Shown: one piece after another, positions 16,941-26,341 of the stretch
Layout of the letters: every line of letters starts with the position of its first letter
Position numbering within the stretch: the stretch's first letter is position 1
Source: JADJNY01 sp046349615
Lineage (GTDB): Bacteria > Planctomycetota > UBA1135 > GCA-002686595
Reading direction: 5' to 3'
Length of the DNA: 64,000 bases
Assembly (NCBI GenBank): GCA_046349615.1
Contig: JAXMBZ010000001.1
Span: 248,001-312,000, forward strand
The notes under the pieces: generated by a model
What the model was told of the DNA's origin: nothing
Database searches by the model: none
What the model saw: only the letters and a program-made list of their open reading frames with translations
Position numbers and translations under genes: made by a program

Positions 16941-18133
16941 GCCGCGCCCTCGCGGTGGTCCGCGCGCCGCAGGTATTCGAACGTTCCGCCGCGGTGGATC
17001 CGCATGACGTTGCCGCGCCAGTTGACGCGCTGCGGCGCGACGAGCGCGAAGAGTACCTGGAACGGGAGCAGCAGATCGGCGGCGATCACGAGCGGGAACC
17101 AGCGCACCGGCGTCGCGCGCGCGAGCCGCGTCGCGTTCAAATGCGCCACGAGCACGAGGTCGTGCAGCACGTACGCCGCGAACACCCACGCGAGCGCGAC
17201 CGACGGCGCGGCGAGCGCGCCGGCGAGGAACACGAGCGGGCCGACCGCGGGTGCGAACGCGAACAAGTACACGACGGCGAGCTCGCGCGCGCGCAGGCCG
17301 CGGTAGAGCGTCTCGCGCGGGAACACGAACCAGCGCTGGAGCAGGCGCCCGTACTGCGCGGCCGAACGCACGTGCGTGCGGATCGGATGGCAGAGCTCGG
17401 TCTGCGCGAGCTCCCAACCGTGCTTGCGCACGTGCTGCGCGACCGCGAAGTCGTCCGTCGCCCACGCTTCGAGCCCCGCGAAGCCGCCGATCGCGTCGTA
17501 GGTCGAGCGCTTGAGGACGTAGAACATCCCGTTGATCGTGAACGGCTCGACGAAGAACGTGTGCGGCACGTAGGTCGTCAGCGAGTTGCGGTTCACGAAG
17601 CACGCGACGAGGCTCGACCACAGGTTGTCGAAGCTCTCGTAGTACGGCAGACCGAACGCGAGCCCGACGCCCGGGTCGTCGAGGTACGGGAGCACGCGCT
17701 CGAACGCGCCGTCCGTCAGCGCCGTGTCGTCGTCGAGCACACACAGGACGTCGCCGGTCGCGCGCTCGGCCCCGGCGAGCAGCTTCCACATCTTCGGGCT
17801 CGCGCGCTCGGGCGGCGGCGGGAGCACGAGGAGCTCGATCCTCAGCTCGGGATGACGCGCGGCGATCCCGCGGCAGAGCTCGATCGCGCGCGCGTCGTCC
17901 TCGTCGAGGAGCCAGAGCGTCTCGCGCTCGAAGCGCGAGCGCGCGCGGAGAGACCGTTCGAGCACGCTCTCGAGGTGCGGATCGCCGCCGACGACGGGTT
18001 GGAGGACGCTGATGCGCTTCGCCGTACTCGTGTCGGGCCGCGGCGGCCGCGCGAAGAAGCGGACGACGAGCGCGTGCTTCGCGAGCCGTTCGACGACGAG
18101 CGCGATCCCGAGCAGCACGAAGACGAGGCTCAC
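16937..18133 (-). CDS. GT2/GT21-like glycosyltransferase (ceramide glucosyltransferase-like)
   Basis: 398 residues from a GTG at 18131-18133 that overlaps the preceding gene stop (GTGA). An N-terminal membrane helix (SLVFVLLGIALVVERLAKHALV) leads to a GT-A fold with acidic motifs DEDD, LCVLDDDTALTDG, and GLEAWATDDFAVA, followed by C-terminal helices. A QRW triplet (RLLQRWFVF) stands where GT21 enzymes have their Q/RxxRW box. These fit ceramide glucosyltransferases and HpnI, which attach sugar to a lipid acceptor at the inner membrane. Overlapping start and stop codons on both sides indicate translational coupling with the hydrolase and the PAP2 gene. Acceptor and sugar are not known. Confidence 0.85.
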   Translation of the reverse strand: MSLVFVLLGIALVVERLAKHALVVRFFARPPRPDTSTAKRISVLQPVVGGDPHLESVLERSLRARSRFERETLWLLDEDDARAIELCRGIAARHPELRIELLVLPPPPERASPKMWKLLAGAERATGDVLCVLDDDTALTDGAFERVLPYLDDPGVGLAFGLPYYESFDNLWSSLVACFVNRNSLTTYVPHTFFVEPFTINGMFYVLKRSTYDAIGGFAGLEAWATDDFAVAQHVRKHGWELAQTELCHPIRTHVRSAAQYGRLLQRWFVFPRETLYRGLRARELAVVYLFAFAPAVGPLVFLAGALAAPSVALAWVFAAYVLHDLVLVAHLNATRLARATPVRWFPLVIAADLLLPFQVLFALVAPQRVNWRGNVMRIHRGGTFEYLRRADHREGAA

Positions 18134-18984
18134 GCGGACACCTCGACGAGACGCGGCGCGCGCACGAGCTCGGCGCGCGCTTCGGGGCAGTGGCTCGGCA
18201 CGACGACGACGTCGGGGCGCGTCTCGGCGAAGCGCGCGAGACGCTCGAGCGTCTGCGCCTGCACCGCGTCGTCGTCCGTGATCAAGCGCGTGATCCAGTG
18301 CGCGCCGCGGCGCGTGCGATAACCGCGACGCATCCAGCACGCGTCGGCGGCGAAGAGGAGTTCGCCGCTCTCCGTGCGCGCGCGCAGGCCGAACTGGCCG
18401 CGCGCATGTCCGGGCAGGTCGACGAGCACGAGCGAACCGTCGCCGAAGAGGTCGAGCGTCGCACCGAGCCCGTCGTGCTCCGTGCCCGTGAACGCGGGGA
18501 GGAGCTGCGCGCGCCGTTCGAAGTCGCGCGGAAGGAGCTCGGGCACGAACGCGCGCCGGAGCGCCGCGAAGCCGCTGCGGCCCGCGACGTCGGCGTAGGC
18601 GTCCTCGCGCGCCCAGAGCGTCGCGCGCTCGAAGTCGCGGAGCCCTGCGACGTGGTCGGCGTGGAAGTGCGAGAGCACGACGTGGCGCACCTCGCGCGCG
18701 TCGACGCCCAGGCGCGCGAGCTGCGCCGCGGCGCACTGCTCGGGCCGAACGCGCAGCGGCGTCGCGGTGCGGTAGAGACGCGCGGGGAAACGGCGCGTGC
18801 ACTCGACGAGGCGCGGCGCGTAGCCCGCGTCCCACAGGATCCAGCCCTCGCGCGGATGGCGGATCAGCGCGACGAGCGACGGGCACTCGACGACGCGCCA
18901 CGCTCCGCCGCGCACGACGACGGCTTCGAACGCGAGGCAGCTCCCCGTGTCGAGCACGCGGCACTCGAGCGTCCGTTCAAGCAT
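18130..18984 (-). CDS. Metallo-beta-lactamase-fold hydrolase (lactonase-like)
   Basis: 284 residues, ATG at 18982-18984. The zinc-binding signature is H106-F-H108-A-D110-H111 (LSHFHADHVAGLRDF), with later ligands in LPGHARGQFGL, LFAADACW and PSHCPEA. The overall shape (WILWDAGYAP, then HxHxDH, then a GTEHDG loop) is like AHL lactonases of the MBL superfamily. Enzymes of this group open lactones or cleave thioesters. Its start overlaps the end of the reductase gene by 8 bp and its end overlaps the GT start, so it is an integral member of the lipid operon. It may open a beta-lactone or release a thioester-bound acid; that is inference from context. Confidence 0.86.
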   Translation of the reverse strand: MLERTLECRVLDTGSCLAFEAVVVRGGAWRVVECPSLVALIRHPREGWILWDAGYAPRLVECTRRFPARLYRTATPLRVRPEQCAAAQLARLGVDAREVRHVVLSHFHADHVAGLRDFERATLWAREDAYADVAGRSGFAALRRAFVPELLPRDFERRAQLLPAFTGTEHDGLGATLDLFGDGSLVLVDLPGHARGQFGLRARTESGELLFAADACWMRRGYRTRRGAHWITRLITDDDAVQAQTLERLARFAETRPDVVVVPSHCPEARAELVRAPRLVEVSA

Positions 18985-19966
18985 GGACGAGCCCGCCTCT
19001 CATCGCCGCTACCGTGCGCGCGAGCCCTTCATCGACCGAGACGCGCGGGACGTAGCCCAAGTCCTCGCGCGCCGCGCGCACGTCGTACGTCTGCGTGCGC
19101 GCGAGGATCGCGACGACGTAGCGCGTGAAGCGCGGCTCGCCGCCGAAGAGCCGCGCGCGCGCTTCGAGGACGCGCGCCGCGTTCCACGCGACCGCGAACG
19201 GCACGCGGCGCGTCGGGAGCGGCAGCTCGAGGTCGCGGAGCACGCGCTCGATCGCGTCCCAGAGCACGACGTGCTCGTCGTTCGTGACGTGGTACGTGCG
19301 GCCGAGCGCGCGCTCGCGGTCGAGCGCGGCGAGCACCGCGTCGACGGCGTTGTCGACGTAGGTCAGGTCGACGAGGTTCTTCCCGTCGCCGATGCGCGCG
19401 AGGCGCCCCGCGCGCGCGAGCTCGGCGAGCCGCGGCAACAGCGAGCGGTCGCCGGGACCGAAGAGCGCCTTGGGACGCAGGATCACGAACGGCACGCCGC
19501 CCGCGACGACGCGGTCCTCGGCGAGCTTCTTCGTCAGCGAGTACGTCGCGAGGAACCGCTGCGCGAACGGCGCGGACTCCGTGAGCGCGTGCTGGTCGCG
19601 GCCCGTGAACACGACGCTCGGCGAGGAGACGTGCACGAGCCGCGCGACGCCGTGCTCGCGGCAGCCGTCGAGCACGTGCTGCGTGCCGTCGACGTTGATC
19701 GCGTGGAAGTCGGCGGCGCGGCCCCACGCGGCCGAGAGCGCTCCGCAGTGCACGACGGCGCGCGCTCCCGCGCACGCGGAGCGCACGGACGCGGCCTCGC
19801 GCAAGTCGCCGCGCGCCCACTCGACGCGCGAGTCCGCGTCCGCGGGCACGGAGCGCGCGAGCACGCGCACACGCTCGCCGCGCGCGAGCAACGCGCGCAC
19901 GACGTGGGCTCCGAGGAAGCCCGTGCCGCCCGTGACGAGCACGGCGTTCGACGTCGACGGGCTCAT
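18977..19966 (-). CDS. NAD(P)-dependent 3-beta-HSD/OleD-like reductase
   Basis: 329 residues from the ATG at 19964-19966. It is an extended SDR: the nucleotide-binding motif is GGTGFLGAHVVRALL, acidic DLREAASV follows, the active site is the YxxxK of ATYSLTKKLAED, and the downstream substrate region has ILRPKALFGPGDRSLLPRL and NLVDLTYVDNAVDAV. These segments match the 3-beta-hydroxysteroid dehydrogenase/OleD branch. OleD reduces the 2-alkyl-3-ketoacid made by OleA to the hydroxy acid. The upstream gene is an OleA-like condensing enzyme 2 bp away, which supports that role here. Confidence 0.88.
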   Translation of the reverse strand: MSPSTSNAVLVTGGTGFLGAHVVRALLARGERVRVLARSVPADADSRVEWARGDLREAASVRSACAGARAVVHCGALSAAWGRAADFHAINVDGTQHVLDGCREHGVARLVHVSSPSVVFTGRDQHALTESAPFAQRFLATYSLTKKLAEDRVVAGGVPFVILRPKALFGPGDRSLLPRLAELARAGRLARIGDGKNLVDLTYVDNAVDAVLAALDRERALGRTYHVTNDEHVVLWDAIERVLRDLELPLPTRRVPFAVAWNAARVLEARARLFGGEPRFTRYVVAILARTQTYDVRAAREDLGYVPRVSVDEGLARTVAAMRGGLVHA

Positions 19967-19968
19967 CG

Positions 19969-20979
19969 TCAGTACGTCAGCGCGATCGCGCCCAGCGTCA
20001 GGCCCGCGCCGGTGCCGATCAGGAGCAGCCGGTCGCCCCGCCGGATCGTGCCGGCGTCGATCGCCTCGGCGAGCGCGATCGGGAGCGACGCGGCCGCGCA
20101 GTTGCCGCGCGTCTCCACGTTGCGCACGACGCGCGCGGCGTCGAAGCCGCAGAGACGCGTCAGGAGGTCGACGCCGCGTCCGCTCGCCTGGTGCGGCACG
20201 ACGCGGTCGACGTCCGCGCGCGTCCAACCCGCGCTCGCGAGCACGTCGTCGAGGAACGGTTCGAGGAGCCGGCTCGCCATGCGGTAGATCCCCGGCCCGT
20301 TCATGCGGAAGAGGTTCATCGCGTGCGTGGTCGCCGGATCGTTCGGGTGGTGCGACGTGCCGCCGCCGCGGCAGACGGTGAGCTCGCACCCGCTCGAGTG
20401 CGTCGAGAACTTTGCGGCGAGCACGCGCGCGTCGGAGTCCGCTCCCGCGCGCTCGATCACGACCGCGGCGGCGCCGTCGCCGAGGAGCACGGCGCTCTCG
20501 GGCTCGGTGGGATCGATCGAGTGGCGCGTCACTTCGCTCGCGAAGACGAGCGCGCGCTCGTGCGCGCCGTGCGCGACGAGATGGCTCGCGACCTGGAGCG
20601 CGTTCAGGAACGAGAGGCACGTCGAGTTCACGTCGAAGCACGCGCTCGCTCCGTCGCGGCCCTCGAGCGCGCGCTGCACGAGCGCGGCGGTGCACGGCAC
20701 GGCCTGGTGCGGCGCCGTCGCCGCTCCGACGATCAGATCGACGTCGTCGACGCCGAGACGAGCGCTCTCGAGCGCGCGCGCGCTGGCCGCGGCGGCCATC
20801 GAGAGCGTCGTCTCCGTCGTGCCGCGCCGCCGCTCGCGGATCCCGGTCGCGCGCGCGATCCAGCCCGAGTCGAGGCGGAGCTCGCGCTCGAGCTCCTCGT
20901 TGGTGACGCGGCGGTCGGGGACGAACGAGGCGCTGCCGACCAGACGGATCGGGAGCGGAGAGCGAGAGCGTTGGATCAT
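19969..20979 (-). CDS. Thiolase-fold condensing enzyme, KAS III/OleA-like
   Basis: 336 residues from the ATG at 20977-20979. The catalytic triad of the KAS III fold is intact: C121 (VNSTCLSFLNAL), H263 (VVPHQASGRG) and N293 (ETRGNCAAASLP). The Cys neighbourhood TCLSF is nearer to OleA, which condenses two long acyl-CoAs head-to-head, than to the AACAGF of housekeeping FabH. It heads a five-gene, minus-strand operon: reductase, MBL hydrolase, glycosyltransferase, PAP2. The genes for the usual Ole partners, beta-lactone synthetase (OleC) and alpha/beta-hydrolase (OleB), are not in this window. The likely product is a beta-keto, then beta-hydroxy, branched fatty acid precursor. Confidence 0.87.
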   Translation of the reverse strand: MIQRSRSPLPIRLVGSASFVPDRRVTNEELERELRLDSGWIARATGIRERRRGTTETTLSMAAAASARALESARLGVDDVDLIVGAATAPHQAVPCTAALVQRALEGRDGASACFDVNSTCLSFLNALQVASHLVAHGAHERALVFASEVTRHSIDPTEPESAVLLGDGAAAVVIERAGADSDARVLAAKFSTHSSGCELTVCRGGGTSHHPNDPATTHAMNLFRMNGPGIYRMASRLLEPFLDDVLASAGWTRADVDRVVPHQASGRGVDLLTRLCGFDAARVVRNVETRGNCAAASLPIALAEAIDAGTIRRGDRLLLIGTGAGLTLGAIALTY

Positions 20980-21113
20980 GGCGGTGGGAGTCGCGCCGGC
21001 GCGAGGGGGCGAGCGCGGGCGGAGGATAGGGCGCGCGCTTCCGGACGGACAACCGCGGAGCTGCTCCACGAGCAGGTTCACGCGCGCGAGATCCTCGAAC
21101 GGCCGGAAAACAC

Positions 21114-21146
21114 CGCGGGCCGCCCGGTTTTCCCGGACGGCCCGCG
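21114..21146 (-). terminator. Rho-independent terminator of groESL
   Basis: Stem CGCGGGCCG/CGGCCCGCG of 9 bp, one C-A mismatch, a further 4 bp CCGG/CCGG and a small T-rich loop. Read on the minus strand it is followed by a GTGTTTTCC stretch. It starts 24 bp after the groEL stop at 21170 and fits a classical intrinsic terminator. The rest of the 190-bp gap to 20979 holds no gene that I can see and must contain the promoter of the lipid operon. Confidence 0.8.
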
Positions 21147-21169
21147 TGAGGAGTCGATCGAGTCGAAGC

Positions 21170-22789
<1,620 letters not shown>

Positions 22790-22835
22790 GGTCTCTATTC
22801 CTTCTTGAGTGAGGTCGTGGTTGTCGTGAGACCGA

Positions 22836-23177
22836 TCAGCCGATGATGCCGAGGAGGTCTTCCTCGCGCATGATCAGGAACTCCTCGCCGCCGTACTTCA
22901 CTTCCGTGCCGGCGTAGGAGCTGAAGAGCACGGTGTCGCCGACCTTGACGCTGAACGTCGAGCGCGAGCCGTTGTCGAGCGTGCGGCCTTCGCCGATCGC
23001 GATGACCTTGCCTTCCTTCGGCTTGTCCTTGGCGGTCTCGGGGAGGAGGATCCCGCCGGCCGTCTTCTCTTCGGCTTCGGCGCGCTTGATGAGGACGCGG
23101 TCGCCGAGGGGGCGGATCTTGCCGCTCTTCGTGCCGGAGTTGGTCGTGGTGGGCTTGGCGGTCGTCTTCGTGCTCAT
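22836..23177 (-). CDS. groS: 10 kDa co-chaperonin GroES
   Basis: 113 residues from the ATG at 23175-23177, longer than the usual 95-100 because of an N-terminal Thr/Lys-rich extension (MSTKTTAKPTTTNSGTKSGK). The folded part starts at KIRPLGDRVLIKR, with the mobile loop EEKTAGGILLP and a final GGEEFLIMREEDLLGIIG. GroES caps the GroEL chamber. It is the first gene of groESL. I found no CIRCE element (TTAGCACTC-N9-GAGTGCTAA) in the 92 bp upstream, so HrcA control is not evident. Confidence 0.97.
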   Translation of the reverse strand: MSTKTTAKPTTTNSGTKSGKIRPLGDRVLIKRAEAEEKTAGGILLPETAKDKPKEGKVIAIGEGRTLDNGSRSTFSVKVGDTVLFSSYAGTEVKYGGEEFLIMREEDLLGIIG

Positions 23178-23269
23178 GGTCGACTCTTCTGAGATGCGTG
23201 TGAGGTTGGGAGTGGGATTCGGAAGCTGCCGCGCACGGGTGCGGTGCGCGCGACAGGGAACGGTGGGGA

Positions 23270-23662
23270 TCAGGCGGCGTGGCCGAGCACGCGACGGACT
23301 TCGTCGCGCAGGAGCGCGGGCTCGAACGGCTTCTTGAGCACGGCGAGCGCTCCTTCTTGGAGCGCCGACTTGCGCACGATCTCGTTCGCCTCGCCGGAGA
23401 GGAGGATGCAGGGGACGACGATCCGCTCTTCTCGGACCGTCGTCAGGATCTCGAGGCCCGTGCACCCCGGCATGTGGTTGTCGAGCAGCGCGAGCTGCAG
23501 ACGCCACCGGCGGAGGATCGCGAGGGCCTCGGTGCCCGTCTCCGCCTCCAGGACCTCCGCGCCGAGTCCGGAAACGAGCTCGACGAGGCCCGCGCGCTGG
23601 TCGCGGTCGTCGTCGGCGATGAGGATCCGGAGCTCGGGGGGCGTGGGCATGGCAGGGCGCAC
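23270..23662 (-). CDS. Single-domain response regulator (receiver only)
   Basis: 130 residues from a GTG at 23660-23662; GGGAGA lies 6 nt upstream, whereas the in-phase ATG at 23648-23650 would be 18 nt from it. A CheY-like receiver: acidic pocket D17-D18-D19, phosphoacceptor D61 (LALLDNHMPG), switch Ser in LLSGEAN and the conserved Lys of LKKPFEP. There is no output domain, so it should act by protein contact, as CheY or Spo0F do. No histidine kinase is adjacent. It precedes groES by 92 bp on the same strand; a functional link with the chaperonins is not shown. Confidence 0.9.
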   Translation of the reverse strand: MRPAMPTPPELRILIADDDRDQRAGLVELVSGLGAEVLEAETGTEALAILRRWRLQLALLDNHMPGCTGLEILTTVREERIVVPCILLSGEANEIVRKSALQEGALAVLKKPFEPALLRDEVRRVLGHAA

Positions 23663-23934
23663 TCGGGGTCTCCCGAGCGCGACGGGCGCGCCGCCTTGGC
23701 AATGGGTGTGCCGCCCGCGGTCCGGACCTGTGAGCGGTCCTACCTCTTGAAGCAGGAAGGGATTACGAGGGTCCAGAGCCGCCTCCGTCGGGCTCGCAAC
23801 CGGCTGCCACCCTGGCAGAGGCCGAGGGTCGGCCGCGGTCGTTCTGTCAGCGTGACAGGATCCCCGGCTCTGCCGGACGCGGCGGCCGAGGCGGACTTGC
23901 GGGCCCGGTCCCGGGCCCCGAGCATGCGGCCCGC

Positions 23935-24420
23935 ATGAACCGCCGCGCCGTCGCCGTCCTCGCCGCGCTCGTCCTCGTCCTCCTCGCGTGGCTCGTCGGG
24001 CCGGAGGCGCTCGACCGCGGATCCCCGGCCCCGGCGGCGACGGGGGGGGCGGGGAACGCGGCGGTCGAGCGCGCGAGCGACGCCGAGGCCGCGAAGCCGG
24101 CGGAGGCCCGCGACGCGCGGGTCGCGAGCACGAAGGGCTTCCGCTCGCGCACTGCGCTCGACGAGCACTTCGAGAAGCACGGCGCCGAGTTCGGAGCGAT
24201 CACGAAGGACGAGTACCTGCGCCGCGCGCAGGTGCTGCGCGACGCGAAGGTCGGCGGCGCGATCCGCGAGCTCGTGCGCGACGACGGCGTGATCTCGCGC
24301 TTCGACACGAAGAGCGGCGCGTTCGGCGCGTTCGACCGCGACGGGACGATCCGCACGTTCTTCAAGCCGAACGACGGCCTGCGCTACTTCGAGCGCCAAG
24401 CGGAGAAGGAGCACGAATGA
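23935..24420 (+). CDS. Small exported BECR/CdiA-CT-like RNase toxin
   Basis: 161 residues. The N-terminus is a membrane anchor or signal (AVAVLAALVLVLLAWLVG) followed by a Pro/Ala/Gly linker to about residue 65. The C-terminal 95 residues match the pattern of BECR-fold ribonuclease toxin domains found at the ends of RHS and CdiA proteins: HFEKHGAEFG with candidate catalytic H82, KDEYLRRAQ, RFDTKSGAFGAFDRDGTIR, then T141-F-F-K144-P and YFERQ. Unlike those, it stands alone with its own export signal. The next gene overlaps its stop (ATGA) and is the obvious candidate for immunity. An alternative is an internal ribonuclease of unknown role. I am fairly confident of the domain and less so of toxicity. 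Confidence 0.75.
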   Translation: MNRRAVAVLAALVLVLLAWLVGPEALDRGSPAPAATGGAGNAAVERASDAEAAKPAEARDARVASTKGFRSRTALDEHFEKHGAEFGAITKDEYLRRAQVLRDAKVGGAIRELVRDDGVISRFDTKSGAFGAFDRDGTIRTFFKPNDGLRYFERQAEKEHE

Positions 24421-24845
24421 GCGCGCAGCGCCGTCGCGCCGGCGACGATCTCGCGCGCGCGTTCCTGCGCGAGCGCGGCGCGGCGGAGCACGTCGTCGCG
24501 GGCGGCGTCGAAGCGCTCGTCTCCGCGTGGGAGCGCACCGCGACGGCGGTCGCGCGCGGGTACGAGTTCGGCCTCGACGACTACAAGAACGACCTCGACG
24601 CGCGGCGTTGGCTCGACGAGACGCTCGCCGACGTGCCCGCCGCGGCGAGCGCCGAGCTCGTCGCGCGGATCGAAGCCGCCGACGAGCTCTTCCGCGCGCA
24701 CACCGAGCTCGGCCCGCGCTGCGTCTACGGCGCCGCGGTCGCGAAGCGCGAGCGTTGGACGCGGAAGCGCCAGTGGTGGTACTTCGCGCGCCCGCGGCGC
24801 TGCGGCGCGGAGCTCGCGGCCGCGTTCGAGCGGGGGAAGCGCTAG
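24417..24845 (+). CDS. Candidate immunity protein for the upstream BECR toxin
   Basis: 142 residues, ATG at 24417 within the stop of the toxin gene (ATGA), which implies translational coupling. It is a small, soluble, mostly helical protein rich in Ala, Arg and Glu. Recognisable segments are the GYEFGLDDYKNDLDARRWL box and the C-terminal RKRQWWYFARPRR. I cannot place it in a named family. Small helical neighbours like this commonly follow BECR or EndoU toxin genes and neutralise them in the cytosol; that is the basis of the call. It has no signal peptide, which is what an immunity protein to an RNase needs. Confidence 0.7.
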   Translation: MSAQRRRAGDDLARAFLRERGAAEHVVAGGVEALVSAWERTATAVARGYEFGLDDYKNDLDARRWLDETLADVPAAASAELVARIEAADELFRAHTELGPRCVYGAAVAKRERWTRKRQWWYFARPRRCGAELAAAFERGKR

Positions 24846-24990
24846 CGCCGCGGCGTCGACGCGCTCGACTCCCGTGCTGTGCGGCTTCCGCGGCGTTCGC
24901 CGCTGCGATCGAAGGCGCGCGCGGCGTCGTCACCACGCGGCTTCCGACGCGGAAACGCCGCGATTCCCTTCTCCTTCGCGCCGCGGCAGG

Positions 24991-26163
24991 ATGACGCGCA
25001 TGACCGCGCTCACCCTCGAATCGTCCGCGTTGATGGCGACGCTACCCGTCTTCGACGCGCACGTCGACTCGCTCCAACGTCAGCTCGACCTCGACCACGA
25101 CCTCGGGGCGCGCACGAGCGGGCACCTCGACCTCGTGCGCGGTCGCGCGGGCGGGCTCGGCGCGGTCGTGCTCGTCAACTGGGTCGATCCGAAGCACATC
25201 GAGCACGGCGGAGCGCGCGCGCGCACGCTCGCGCTCCTGCGTCAGTTCCACGTGCTGCTCGAGAAGCACTCCGACCAGCTCGCGTGGGCCGGCAACGGCG
25301 AGCTCCTCCGCGCCGCGCGCGCCGCGGGCCGCATCGCGGGCATCCCGGGCATCGAGGGCGGACATTCGATCGAGGACCGGCTCGAGCACCTGCACGAGTT
25401 CCACGCGCTCGGCGTGCGCGTGATGACGCTCGTGTGGAACAACCACCTCGCGTGGATCCGCTCGTGCCAGCCCGGCGCGGGCGCGAACGTGCCCGAGGGT
25501 TTGAACGACTTCGGCCGCTCGGTCGTGCGCGCGATGAACGAGCTCGGGATGCTCGTCGACGTGTCGCACGCGGGCGAGCGCTCCTTCTACGACGTGCTCG
25601 ACGCGAGCGCGAAGCCCGTGATCGCGAGCCACTCGGGCTGCAAGGCGCTCCACGGTCACCAGCGCAACTTGACGGACGACCAGCTGCGCGCGCTCGCGGC
25701 GCACGGCGGCGTCGTCGGCATCGTGTTCTGCACGGCGTTCCTGAAGGACGAGGCGCAGGCCGAGGACGCGCGCCTGCGCGAGACGCCGGAGTACCAGGCG
25801 ATCACGGGCCCGAACGACACGGACGTGTTCCTGCGCCAGGGCGAGTTCCTGCAGCGCGCCGCGAAGCCGCTCTCGATGGAGGTCGTGCTCGACCACGTCG
25901 TGCACGCGGTCGAGGTCGCGGGCGTCGAGCACGTCGGGCTCGGCTCCGATTACGACGGCATCGGACGCACGCCGGAAGGGCTCGAGGACGCGTCGTGCTA
26001 CGGGCGCATCGCGGACGGACTCGCGCGCCGCGGCTTCGGGCCGCGCGACGTGCGCGCGATCCTCGGCGGCAACATGGAGCGCGTGTTCGCGGCGGCGACC
26101 GGAGCGGGGACGCGCTCCGCGAGCGCGAACCTCGCGTCGTTCGCGCACTCGGCGAGCGTGTGA
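24991..26163 (+). CDS. Membrane dipeptidase (peptidase M19 family)
   Basis: 390 residues from the ATG at 24991; an ATG at 25000 is also possible. Metal-binding features of the M19 amidohydrolase fold: FDAHVDS near residue 20 (the HxD motif, usually DGHND in the family), IEGGHSIEDRLEHL (bridging Glu), LVDVSHAG and ASHSGCKALHGHQRN (two His ligands), and a late Asp in GLGSDYDGIG. M19 enzymes hydrolyse dipeptides, including those with a D-residue at the C-terminal position. No signal peptide is evident, so the enzyme probably acts in the cytoplasm. It lies 145 bp after the toxin/immunity pair and looks independent of it. Confidence 0.9.
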   Translation: MTRMTALTLESSALMATLPVFDAHVDSLQRQLDLDHDLGARTSGHLDLVRGRAGGLGAVVLVNWVDPKHIEHGGARARTLALLRQFHVLLEKHSDQLAWAGNGELLRAARAAGRIAGIPGIEGGHSIEDRLEHLHEFHALGVRVMTLVWNNHLAWIRSCQPGAGANVPEGLNDFGRSVVRAMNELGMLVDVSHAGERSFYDVLDASAKPVIASHSGCKALHGHQRNLTDDQLRALAAHGGVVGIVFCTAFLKDEAQAEDARLRETPEYQAITGPNDTDVFLRQGEFLQRAAKPLSMEVVLDHVVHAVEVAGVEHVGLGSDYDGIGRTPEGLEDASCYGRIADGLARRGFGPRDVRAILGGNMERVFAAATGAGTRSASANLASFAHSASV

Positions 26164-26341
26164 CGGCCGCGGTGGATCGCGGCATCCGCACGCAGGACCA
26201 GCGCTCCGAGCTCGCGGTTTCCCCGGTCCTCGAACCGGCGTCGACCCTCCCGCACGAAAAAAACAGGACGAAACGATGCCCGCGCGCGCGCCGCGGCGTC
26301 ACGCACCACGCCCGCGCCGCTGCGCGGCCAAGCGAGGTGAC

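Noticed and set aside
23178..23269. Possible CIRCE heat-shock operator before groES
   Set aside because: Neither TTAGCACTC nor its partner GAGTGCTAA is present in the 92 bp, and no good inverted repeat of that spacing was found.
23740..24936. Minus-strand frame of 398 codons over the toxin/immunity pair
   Set aside because: Arg/Ala/Ser-rich shadow; the plus-strand frames have a signal anchor, a toxin-like domain and a coupled ATGA junction.
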